Below the pieces are notes generated by a model. It had not been told where the DNA came from, searched no databases, and saw nothing but the letters and a program-made list of their open reading frames with translations. From Erinaceus europaeus (taxonomy: Eukaryota; Chordata; Mammalia; Eulipotyphla; Erinaceidae), in NCBI RefSeq assembly GCF_950295315.1, contig NC_080180.1, forward strand, positions 64,799,411-64,863,410: a stretch of DNA of 64,000 nt, given 5' to 3'. Below are positions 54,710-64,000 of the stretch, piece after piece. The position numbers and the translations under genes are program-made. Numbering within the stretch: position 1 is the first letter of the stretch; the number at the start of each line of letters is the position of its first letter.

Positions 54710-55395
54710 GGATCCGATTATGCTGGAATCTTAGATGTAATATAATTTATATTCTCTTTTCACAGACTACAAAAAGCAATCTATAGCATTGACCCAAGTT
54801 TGAGCGTGAAGTCACCTTCCTTTGCTCTTCCATCTTAAGTTTTGGGGGATGCAAGTTCTCTACAGTATAAGTAGTGAGAATTTCTCCCAAGTAAACTTTA
54901 AAATAGATGACTTTATTCAAAGACCACTTGAAGAAAAGTTATTAAGTAACTGCTGTACTAAGCAGACTGCTTCAGTTTACAAAGAACAGGATACCATCAC
55001 AAATTCATTTAAGAGGGAAAAAAAAAATCACACCTAGATTCTAAAATTCAAGTAAACAATGTCCATACTCTGTCTCTCTCCTGAGTTTACCTTTGCTTCT
55101 CTTTTGATAAGTCAGTCACTTGGTCTCACTCCTTTATTGTGTAAATAAACTGGATCACTTTGGGGAGAAGGGTCAACTTCCAGCAGCCCCAGTCTCAACA
55201 TGTTCATGAGAAAAAAGAAAAAAAAAATCCAAAAATGTATGGGGAAATTAATTACTACTTTTTAACAGTTCTGAAAGTTGAAGCAAGTGGGACTCTTGTC
55301 TTACTTTGGAACCAATTCCTTCTCTTTGGGCGGGTTCTAGTAGTGGGAGGCAAGCTATCCAAAGAAAACATGATATTTTATTAACAGGAAAAGGC
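54710..55395. other. Single-copy DNA
   Basis: Nothing recognised. Confidence 0.45.
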
Positions 55396-55399
55396 AATG

Positions 55400-55545
55400 A
55401 CTGAGGAGATAACATAATGATTATGCAAATAAGTAAATAAGTAAATCCGTGTCTGAGGCACCAATTCCCAGCATCAGCATAAACCAGAGCTGAGTAGCAC
55501 TCTCTTAAAAAGAAAAATAAAAGAAAGAAACAAAGAAAGAATATG
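55400..55545 (+). mobile_element. Type B tRNA SINE, with duplicated 'taagtaaa' segment
   Basis: 'gactgaggagataacataat', 'gattatgcaaataagtaaat', 'caccaattcccagcatcagc' and 'aaaccagagctgagtagcac'. Confidence 0.7.
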
Positions 55546-55799
55546 AAAAATTATTCTAAGAAGATCAAACAACCAAACTAATTAAAACTCCACACAAACT
55601 AAGCAAAATGAAGTCTACAACACCTATTATATTAAAAAATTAAAACTTTTCTATTAAAGATAAGTATACAATTCATTCTCATAGTACGAGCTGTTTTCTC
55701 AGTTTTATATTGATTTACATTCTGTAATTATCATTGACTTTGAATATCTTTGCATGGACCTGTTGACCATCTGAGTGTCTGCAGTAGTGAAAAGTTGAT

Positions 55800-56760
55800 T
55801 CAGGTCTTCAACAGGAAAGAAATAACAAATGCTAGTGAGAAAGTGACAAGAAAGGAGTGCTCTTACACTGTTGGCAGGAATGCAAATTGATTCAGCCAGG
55901 CTGGAAATCGTCTGAGGAGTCCTCGAAACATTAAAACTGACCCTTCTCCATTACCCAGCAATTCCTCTCTTACGCATCTATCCTGTGAACACAAAAGCAT
56001 TTACTTATCAGATCTGTGCCCACCTATGTTTGAAGTAGCACTATTTTAATAGTCAACATTTGGAAAAAAAAACCCAAGTGTCCAATGATGAATGAGTGAT
56101 GAGGAAGTTGTGGTATACAGACAACAAATGGTTGTCTACTTGGGGCCAGGTGGTGGTGCATCTGGTTAAACACCCACATTCCTGTGAGCAAGGACCCAGG
56201 TTCAAGCCCCTGGTCCCCACCTGCAGGGGGAAAGCTTCCAGAGTGGTTAGGCAGGCCTGCGGGTGTCTCTCCGTCTCTCTTCTCTCCATCTCACTCCATT
56301 CCTTCTCAATTTATCTCTGTCTCTACCCAATAATAAATAAAATATTTTAAAAAGACAAAGGATTGTCTGATCAACACTTAGATATGATGAAACCTTGTCT
56401 TTTGCCACAGCCGGATTAGAACCGAGAGACGCCTGATATACAAAAAAAAAAAAAAAAAGCTGCTAGAAGAATAAGAATGACTGTTAGACCATCTCACACA
56501 TAGGCAAGGCCTGAGAAAATGAAACAAGGAATAATATAGGAGAAAACCTGATTGGAAAGTGTTGTCCCACAGCAGATCAGAAGACTCAGACATGTGCCGG
56601 GTGGCTTAAAGGCTTAAGGACCCAGAGCCCTTTGATGGTGACGGTTTCGTGGAAGGCTAGATAGACTGAGATCCCTCTTGGGGAGATGGGTAATTGTTCT
56701 CCTCTGACAGCAGCAATACACATGAATATTTCTTTAGTAAAGTGTGATTTCTATGGTATG
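55800..56760 (+). mobile_element. Old L1 ORF2 end and 3'UTR, sense, split by a SINE
   Basis: 'cttacactgttggcaggaat', 'gcaaattgattcagccaggc', 'ttggaaaaaaaaacccaagt' and 'gaggaagttgtggtatacag', then after the SINE a 3'UTR-like segment ending near 'aatatttctttagtaaagtg'. Diverged. Confidence 0.75.
56142..56350 (+). mobile_element. Older ERI-related SINE nested in old L1
   Basis: 'ggggccaggtggtggtgcat', 'aggttcaagcccctggtccc', 'cacctgcagggggaaagctt' and 'cccaataataaataaaatat'. Confidence 0.88.
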
Positions 56761-57149
56761 TACTGTTACCTAGTTTTTATATTATGGGCGCTTTGAATTT
56801 TATTTTGTTGGTATGAAATAGTATGTGATAATACCCATTATATCTAGGGAACAAATTCAGAAAGTGACAGCATGCCGTTTATATGTGTGTTTTCCAAGTT
56901 TAATATTGACTGTAAAACACATGAACAACTACATTTTGGAAGCCAACTCAAGTTCCCTATCCCCAGGGACTTTTTACTTTTTGTGGAACCCTCACTGCAG
57001 AGGCTTCACGGACAACCCTACTTTATGCCTAGTCCATCCCTCCTCCCTGGAAATCAGAAGCTGCAAGTGTGGGTCCCACTCTGTATTCATTCATGTTGGC
57101 TTCTCTGGTAGCCATCACCCAGACCTAGGTGTTTTCTAAGGGATACCTT

Positions 57150-57350
57150 CATTACTGGGCTATTTTACATCTGGCTGAACACACATGTTATTATTATGAA
57201 AGGCCCAAGTTCAAGCCCCCCGCCCCCAGTCCCCACTTGCAGGGAGGGAAACTTCATGAGAAGTGTATCAGTGCTGCAGGTGTCTCTCTGTTTCTGTCTC
57301 TCCATCTTTCTTAAGTTTTCTCTATCTCTTCAATAAATAAATAGAATATG
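57150..57350 (+). mobile_element. Older ERI-related SINE, diverged
   Basis: 'tctggctgaacacacatgtt', 'caagttcaagccccccgccc', 'ccacttgcagggagggaaac' and 'ctatctcttcaataaataaa'. Confidence 0.78.
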
Positions 57351-57780
57351 TTTTAAAATCTACCTTCCTTAGGCAAGAGCCACATTTTCACTATCCTAGG
57401 TTTGGGGAGCTGTAAATGAAGACCAGATAGAATGAGAAATACATATTTGGTCCTCGGAGTCATCCAAACGTGTATTTCTTGCAAATACGTATTTATCTTT
57501 TGCTTACTGAGAATTTATACTGGAAAGAAAGCTCCTCAGAGATCCTTTAAATGACAGTTGATACCACTTGAGATAACAAAGATGGTTACTGTCTTTGGAA
57601 TACTGAGAACATTGAAGTTTCTTGCAGGATGTTGCCCTGTCACACATGTTCCCCATGGTAGGTTGTCACTATAAATACACTCGCCCATTCATATATTGAC
57701 TTTTTTTTTTCACCAAGGCCTTGTACTTGCATGATTCCATGGTTTTCAGGCCATGGTTTTTTGTTTCATTTTTTTTTCCA

Positions 57781-57788
57781 GTGTGTGC

Positions 57789-57833
<45 letters not shown>

Positions 57834-57856
57834 TGTGTGTGTATGTGTGTGTGTAG
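57781..57856. repeat. (GT)n microsatellite
   Basis: About 37 GT units with a few interruptions. Confidence 0.93.
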
Positions 57857-58166
57857 TAAGAGAGTGAGAACCACTACTTTGAAAATATGAGATGGGATTT
57901 TCTGGAGACATCTTGGAAGCTGGGAGATAGGTGGTGACATTTGACACAAAACAAGTGACATTGGATGAGATTAGGTGGTCTAGGTAAGGGGCAGAGGATA
58001 CCCACTAATAAACATAATAAACATCATGGTGGTATTTATCTGTCCATTAATTAAAATTATATCAAAGCGAACTCTTCATTATAGCATCATATAAAAGGCG
58101 GTCATTTATCATTCTAAATCCACATTTATTGATGTCTGTTTTTGCATGAAGGTTGACAGTTTGGCT

Positions 58167-58348
58167 TTCTGTTCATGGTGCAATGGACTCCCTCTACTCA
58201 GTATTTCTGGTTTTCTGTTCATGGTGCAATGGACTCCCTCTACTCAGTATTTCTGGTTTTCTGTTCATGGTGCAATGGACTCCCTCTACTCAGTATTTCT
58301 GGTTTTCTGTTCATGGTGCAATGGACTCCCTCTACTCAGTATTTCTGG
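58167..58348 (+). repeat. 46-bp tandem repeat, four copies
   Basis: Units start at 58167, 58213, 58259 and 58305 ('ttctgttcatggtgcaatgg', 'actccctctactcagtattt'). They are virtually identical; the last lacks 2 bp. All three plus frames are open through the array because 46 is not divisible by 3 and the unit has no stop in any phase. Confidence 0.97.
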
Positions 58349-58544
58349 CCCCTGCCTCAGGTAACCACTAATTTAGTCATACAGCCTAAACGTTTATTTT
58401 TGATGGACGGCAAAGCAGCACACCACCCAGGTAAGTCCTAGCTTCTCTGGTTTTAAATGCAGAATGTCTCTTATCCTGGGAAACCCCTCAATCTAGACAT
58501 GCATACATACAACACATTTTAATTCTCTATTTTAATAATTTATT

Positions 58545-58700
58545 ATTTACTGATTTATTTTTAGATAGAGGCAGAGACCGTGGCACAGCACAGCACAGAA
58601 GCTTCCTGGAAGGCAATGGAGGCTGGGCTTGAACCCGGTGTCATGTTCATGGGAAAATAGTGCATTATCCAAGTGAGCTATTTCTCCAGCACTCCTGATG
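58545..58700 (-). mobile_element. Type C tRNA SINE, antisense, diverged
   Basis: 'actgatttatttttagatag', 'aggctgggcttgaacccggt' (B box), then 'tgcattatccaagtgagcta' and 'tttctccagcac'. Confidence 0.65.
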
Positions 58701-58704
58701 TTGT

Positions 58705-60210
58705 CTTTCAGACGAACTACAGTGGGCATAGGCAAAAAAATAACGGGGGAGGGAGGTGAGGAACTAGAGATGGAGAAACACAGAAGGAACCTGCTAGAGT
58801 GATTTCAGGGAACCCTCTAAAATAAAGTACCAATGCAGTGGCATTGAACGTAGTGGCTCCCAGACTTCAGACTTTGCGTTTAGGAAGAGACACAGACATC
58901 CTTTCAGGTCGCTAAAGGGAAGATGTATGTCTGGTAGGACCAGTAGTTGTTTCAACTTAATCCAGAAAGCAAATTACTAGTAGTGATACTTTAACATGTG
59001 GATATGGCAAGCCAGCAAGAGTAGAGAGAGACTAACAACAGAGATAGAGTTTAAGAAAGGGTTTAGATTGAAGAGGTAAAAGGACTTATATAAAGCTCAG
59101 TCTGCAGAGACAGAGACCCCTATGGAAATAGTAGCAAACAGTTCATGAGAGCTGACAGTGTCTTGAATAGTGCCAGATGACACCATTGTAGGATCAAAAG
59201 CACATTGTTTTCAATAAGTCTGGATTCACTGATGGCTGAAGAAGGAAAAGCAGTTAGCAATTTTTCTCCTATCAGGAACAAGGGCCGTATTTTGCTAGGA
59301 TAGATTTTTGAACAATGCCATTCAAGAGAAAGTTCTTTAGGGAAGGTGTGAAACTACTTGAAGATTTGGCACAGTAAGAGAAGATTAAAGAATGAGAGAT
59401 CTTCAGCCCACAGAAGGGCTGATTTGCAGTAGTTCTCAAGTAGTCCTTACTTACATGAAGGACTCTTCTATGGAGACACTCCTCTGGAACTCACCTTTGG
59501 GAGTTTAGAATTTAAGACCCGACCACTGCTTTGTTCTAATTCAGAAGAATACAGCTGGTTTGTGATGAATGAAGAGCAAAGTGTATTTGGAATTGTTTGG
59601 AATCACAAGGGGTGAGGAGAAAGCTACAAAGAGACAGATTATGGTCCCTGAGGGAATACCAGTGCTTAATTGAGGAGAGAATGCCTTATGGCCTCCTTTC
59701 AGAGGGTTATTTTCAGATAACAATGAATATATACATGACTTTGTTTGCTAACTACCTGGGTGCAGCACATTAGGAGACTGAACAGTTTGTGCTTCCATTT
59801 ACAGAGAATAATATCATTTTGCTTTTTACATTTCCTCTAAAAGTTTCAACTGTTGACTCACTTTCATATTTTTAGAATGAGAATGGGTTGGCTCAGTAAA
59901 GGGTTCTTTTATCTTTGATAGTTTCTGGTCTTGGAATGTATATTAACCATCAGGATCATTTAATATTTATTAGTTACTGTAGCTTCTATATGTATGAGGT
60001 ATGTGAAAACTGAAACGATAGCTTAGTAACAAAACAGATAACACATAAATCTGCAGGATTACTTTTGAAAACCAAGGAAATCTGTAAATCTCAATGAAAA
60101 TTCCTAGTTTTACTCTGCTGTTTTTTTTTCCCTATGACCACTTTAATATGATGATTTAAAAACAACAGTGTGCTTAGTCTTATATTAAAACTATCGAAGG
60201 CCAACAACAT
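58705..60210. other. Single-copy DNA
   Basis: No gene, RNA or repeat recognised. Confidence 0.45.
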
Positions 60211-60214
60211 TCCT

Positions 60215-60336
60215 CCCTTGGATAGAGTGATGCCTCCTGCGAACCCAGGTTTGAGCACTGTTCTCACTACACTGAAGGAAGTCTTGGTACTGTAGTCTCT
60301 TCCAGTCTCTCTACCACTGTCTCCACAAGAAAAAAA

Positions 60337-60384
<48 letters not shown>
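60215..60384 (+). mobile_element. Diverged SINE with (GAAA)n tail
   Basis: 'tggatagagtgatgcctcct', 'gaacccaggtttgagcactg' and 'cactgaaggaagtcttggta', then about 11 GAAA units. Confidence 0.6.
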
Positions 60385-60389
60385 GAGGA

Positions 60390-62025
60390 GAGGAGACTAG
60401 ACCTCATGTGGAATAGTAATATATATTTAGAAAGAGTTGTTGGACCTTTGATGACTAAAAGTTTATAATTTACTGTCTTACATCTTTTCCCCATCAAAAT
60501 GGACAACAGGAGAATAATATAGTTAAAAAAGAATTGAGGGTCTTCTCTCTGGCCAAATGTAGGAAGAGCTCGACTATGCTTTCGAGACAGAAAAGGATAC
60601 CTTCAATGCTGGTCATCTGAAGCATAAATTTAGCTGTTACTGATCATATTGTCCTCCAGTTGAAGTAACTAATCCTTCAGTTGATGGCAAATGGAAGTAA
60701 GAGGGTCTGATTATTTCACTTTGAATTTTAAAAGACACACAGTCTGGTTTAAACTTAGCCGACTAAAAATAAAATAATGGAAAAAGGTGTTGTCAGCTAA
60801 CTCAACAGAAATAGAAATGTTTTCATTACTTCAAAAATAATGAAAATATATTTTAGTAAAGAAGAAATCAACACTCCATCTCCCAGCATTATTTTGGAAA
60901 CAGATCATAGAATGGTAATGTGAGGAGGCTGGATGGGAAGCATACAAATCCAAAATGAATCTTTTCAGAATCATTCAGGGTCAGGTGCACCAGAACTCTG
61001 TGCCTGGAAATATTTATTGCCCATTGCATAAAAATTTAGCAAAGCTGTTTTTCATTAGGTTGTATATAGAAAAAAGAAGCATATATGGATATATGCATGA
61101 AGCATATTTTGGTCTTGATGGTGTGAGACAGAAAATAGAAACCAGTGGCTCGTAGATCCTGTAAGAATTTCATCAAACAACTTTCTGAGTGTTCTAACAC
61201 ATAGTGTGGTACTAAATTTAATCAACTGTAGCATATTATAAAGTTTTCCATAAATAGATTTCTATTATGACTATTAGGGAAATTTCTGCTAATATTTTCT
61301 TCATTGAAGCATGTGCTTTGTATTTAAAAAGAATTCCAAAAAAAGCAATATGCCCTAATGGATGTGAGAGATAGAACCACTTGCAATATAGCATACTGCC
61401 TTGGAAATAATAGGATCAATCATTTCTCTTCAGTTCACGTGATAAAGGATTTCATAGCACTTAAATTAGAGCTAATTTGTCCTGAGTTAGACAGACCATT
61501 TACCCAAATCTTCGTACCCACTTTGGTAAGTCATTCTATAATTTCTTCATCAAATGCCATTGGATGAAATTATTTGTGAATTTTTCACAGCTGTGAAACA
61601 TCAAACGTGATCAAAATTCTGCTGTTAAAGAGAAAATTTAGAAAATCATTTTGAAAATTGAGACCAATGTACTTTTTTTTCTGATGACTTCTTTTGCCAA
61701 AGAAAATAAATCAAAACAACATTCGTAAGACGGGATCATGGAAATTGAAGCAATTGGCTATTAACAGTTAGTTTGCATGCTTTCAGATAATAAGATTCAC
61801 TCTGGGTGAATCTATGTTGACATGCAGACTACCAGCCATGAGATGATTTTGACATAATAACACATGTTCCTGTGAATACAGTTTAAGCTGTTTCTATAAA
61901 AGGAAATCACAAAGCTCTATATTTATATAAGGTGTTACCCTTAATTCACTCATTTAAAGAATGGAAATTTACTATTAGCTTAGAACTGTTCAAGTGTGTT
62001 GGAATAAAGAAATTCATGTCAGTTC
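60390..62025. other. Single-copy AT-rich DNA
   Basis: Short frames only; no exon or repeat recognised. Confidence 0.45.
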
Positions 62026-62036
62026 TAACCTTTCTT

Positions 62037-62378
62037 CTTTTTTTTTTTTTTTTTTTTGCCTCCAGGGTTATCTCTGGGGCTTGGTGCCTACACCACCAAT
62101 CCACTGCTCCTGGGGGCCATGTTTTTCTATTGTTTTTGTTGTTGCTGTTATTATTGTTGTTTCTGCTGCTGTTGTTGTTGGAAAGGCCAGAGAGAAATGG
62201 AGAGAGGAGGGGAAGACAGAGAAGGGGAGAGAAAGACAGACACCTGCAGACCTGCTTCATCGCTTGTGAAACAACCCCCCTGAAGGTGGGGAACAGGGGT
62301 TCGAACCGGGATCCCTGTGCTGGTCCTTATGCTTTGCACTATGTGCGCTTAACCTGGTGTGCTACCACCCAGCCCCCT
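62037..62378 (-). mobile_element. ERI-type SINE, long form, antisense, with 11-bp TSD
   Basis: T17, inverted hairpin module, GTT spacer, 'ggggttcgaaccgggatccc', head 'gtgctaccacccagccccc'. TSD taacctttctt at 62026-62036 and 62379-62389. Confidence 0.95.
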
Positions 62379-62404
62379 TAACCTTTCTTTTTAAAATTTT
62401 TATC

Positions 62405-62424
62405 TTTGTGTGGGCAGGCATACA

Positions 62425-62466
<42 letters not shown>

Positions 62467-62590
62467 GAGAGAGAGAAGGACAGAGAGGACAACACAAAGC
62501 TTTCTACGGTGCAGTAGGAGCTAGGTTCAAACATGGATCTTGTTCATGTCAGAGTAGTGTACCTTCATGTGAACTGTCTTCCCAGCCCTC
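62405..62590 (-). mobile_element. Diverged tRNA SINE, antisense, with (GA)n
   Basis: A 50-bp GA run (about 62427-62476), then 'ggagctaggttcaaacatgg' and 'gtgaactgtcttcccagccc' as inverted tRNA-like head. Confidence 0.6.
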
Positions 62591-62644
62591 TGGGTACTTT
62601 ATTTTATTTGTTTCCAAGCTAACCTTGGCGTATAAGACTATGTT

Positions 62645-62933
62645 TTTTTAAAATTTTTTTTAAATTTTATTTATTCCCTTTTGTTGCCCTTGTTGTTTTA
62701 TTGTTGTAGTTATTATTGTTGTTGTCATCGTTGTTGAATAGGACAGAGAGAAATGGAGAGAGGAGGGGAAGACAGAGAGGAGGAGAGAAAGACAGACACC
62801 CGAAGACCTGCTTCATCGCCTGTGAAGTGACTCCCCTGCAGGTGGGGAGCGGGGGGCTCGAACCGGGATCCTTATGCTGGTCCTTGTGCTTTGCACCACC
62901 TGCGCTTAACCCACTGCGCTACAGCCCAACTCC
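62645..62933 (-). mobile_element. ERI-type SINE, short form, antisense
   Basis: A/T-rich tail, 'tgttgcccttgttgttttat', purine tract, 'ggggctcgaaccgggatcct', head 'ctgcgctacagcccaactcc'. 'ctat' followed by T runs flank both sides as a low-complexity TSD. Confidence 0.93.
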
Positions 62934-63183
62934 CCTATTTTTTTTTTTTAAGGAATACAATCTCACACCTCTTCAAAACACGTTTCTAAACCACTCCCAC
63001 CACCAAGGTGCCACTATCTGTCCACCAGGCCCCTGGGCTTCCTCTCCACCCTCAGCCCATGCCTCCCAAGCTAGACTCTGAACTCTGGGCCTACCTTTTG
63101 CTCCTCATTTGACTTTGCTTATTTGGTTTCTTTATATACTCCATATGAGTGAGATCATTCACTGTTTTCTTTCTCTCTCTCTG

Positions 63184-64000
63184 TTTTTTATTTATAAAAA
63201 GGAAACATTAACAAAACCATAGGATAAGAGGGGTGCAACTCTGCACAATTCCCACCACCAGATCTCCTTATCCCATACCCTCCCCTGATAGCTTTCCTAT
63301 TCTCTATCCCTCTGGGAGCATGGACCCAGGGTCACTGTGGGATACAGAAGGTGGAAGTTCTGGCTTCTGTCATTGCTTCCCTCCTGAACACGGGTGTTGA
63401 CAGGTGGATCCACACTCCCAGCCTGTCTCTCTCTTTCCCTAGTGGGGCAGGGCTCAGGGGAAGCAGAGCTCCAGGACATATTGGTGGGGTTGTCTGTCCA
63501 GGGAAGTCTGGTTGGCATCATGGTAGCATCTGGAACCTGGTGGCTGAAAAAAGAGTTAGCATATAAAGTGAAACAAGTTGTTGACTAATCATGAACCTAA
63601 GGGCTGGAATAGTGCAGATGAAGAGTGAGGGTCCTCCATTTTGTAGATAGCTAGTAGGCATATTTTAGTTATATTCCAAAGGGCCCATGACTATACGAGT
63701 TGTGTTTTTTTTTTTTTTCCTGAGCCTGACATCTGATATGCAGGTGGATCCTAGTTATTGTCTGAGGAGATGATGTCATGACTGGAAAAAGGACCAGAAA
63801 GCTGGATCAGGGAAGAGAGTAGCTCCCTAATATGGGAAAGGGGTCTAAATATTGTTGACTGTAAACCCCATTGATTTAATCTGATCTGAGGCCCATATTC
63901 AGCTTAGGAGCCTGTGTGACCTCTGCATCCCTGTAGATCTGAGCTCACATTCTGTGGTCATGAGTAGGAACATTCCAAGCTGCCCCAGTATCAGGACCCA
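63184..64000 (-). mobile_element. L1 3'UTR, antisense, runs off the window
   Basis: 'tttttatttataaaaaggaa', 'aaccataggataagaggggt', 'ccctctgggagcatggaccc', 'ccctagtggggcagggctca', 'gggaagagagtagctcccta' and 'gagctcacattctgtggtca'. Nearly collinear with 32311-33130, so the same long 3'UTR variant. Confidence 0.92.

Overview
This window is mammalian nuclear DNA, very probably from a hedgehog (Erinaceidae, most likely Erinaceus). Three things point there: about twenty copies of a tRNA-derived SINE that matches what I know of the hedgehog ERI family, a Vingi-type non-LTR retrotransposon (a clade reported among mammals only from hedgehogs), and many copies of one L1 lineage with a shared, unusual 3'UTR. 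The 200-N run at 29482-29681 is a scaffold gap of the fixed size used in chromosome-scale assemblies.

I found no complete host gene. The only host coding candidate I support is a single 110-bp internal exon on the minus strand (23508-23617), with good splice sites and one open phase. About 0.7 kb upstream of it in transcription direction is a GC/CpG-rich block (24300-25300) with three NRF1-like motifs and a 49-bp tandem repeat. A decayed coding remnant lies at about 18593-18907. Almost all other open frames fall in SINEs, L1, Vingi, microsatellites or chance frames.

Layout: 1-5.8 kb is SINE-rich with an L1 whose 5' part is inverted (2440-3110). 5.8-7.4 kb is mostly single-copy, with a CTCF-like/X-box site and two tiny Vingi 3' ends. 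7.4-16.5 kb is dense in SINEs and L1 3'UTRs. 16.5-19.7 kb is mostly single-copy. 19.7-25.9 kb holds nested SINEs, the exon, the GC block and a tailless SINE fragment. 26-38 kb mixes single-copy DNA with old and young antisense L1.

38.4-43.2 kb is the highlight: a solo-LTR-like sequence split by a 5'-truncated antisense L1, itself split by a Vingi element. The two inner insertions have clear target-site duplications (TSDs), and the Vingi copy carries a twin-priming inversion and a 342-codon reverse transcriptase (RT)/zinc-knuckle frame without stops. 43.2-50.7 kb has more L1 and SINEs, including a close inverted SINE pair. 50.7-62 kb is largely single-copy with microsatellites and a 46-bp x4 repeat. 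62-64 kb ends in SINEs and an L1 3'UTR that runs off the window.

Element names are from memory of the families, not a library search. Boundaries are approximate (5-20 bp) unless a TSD is given.
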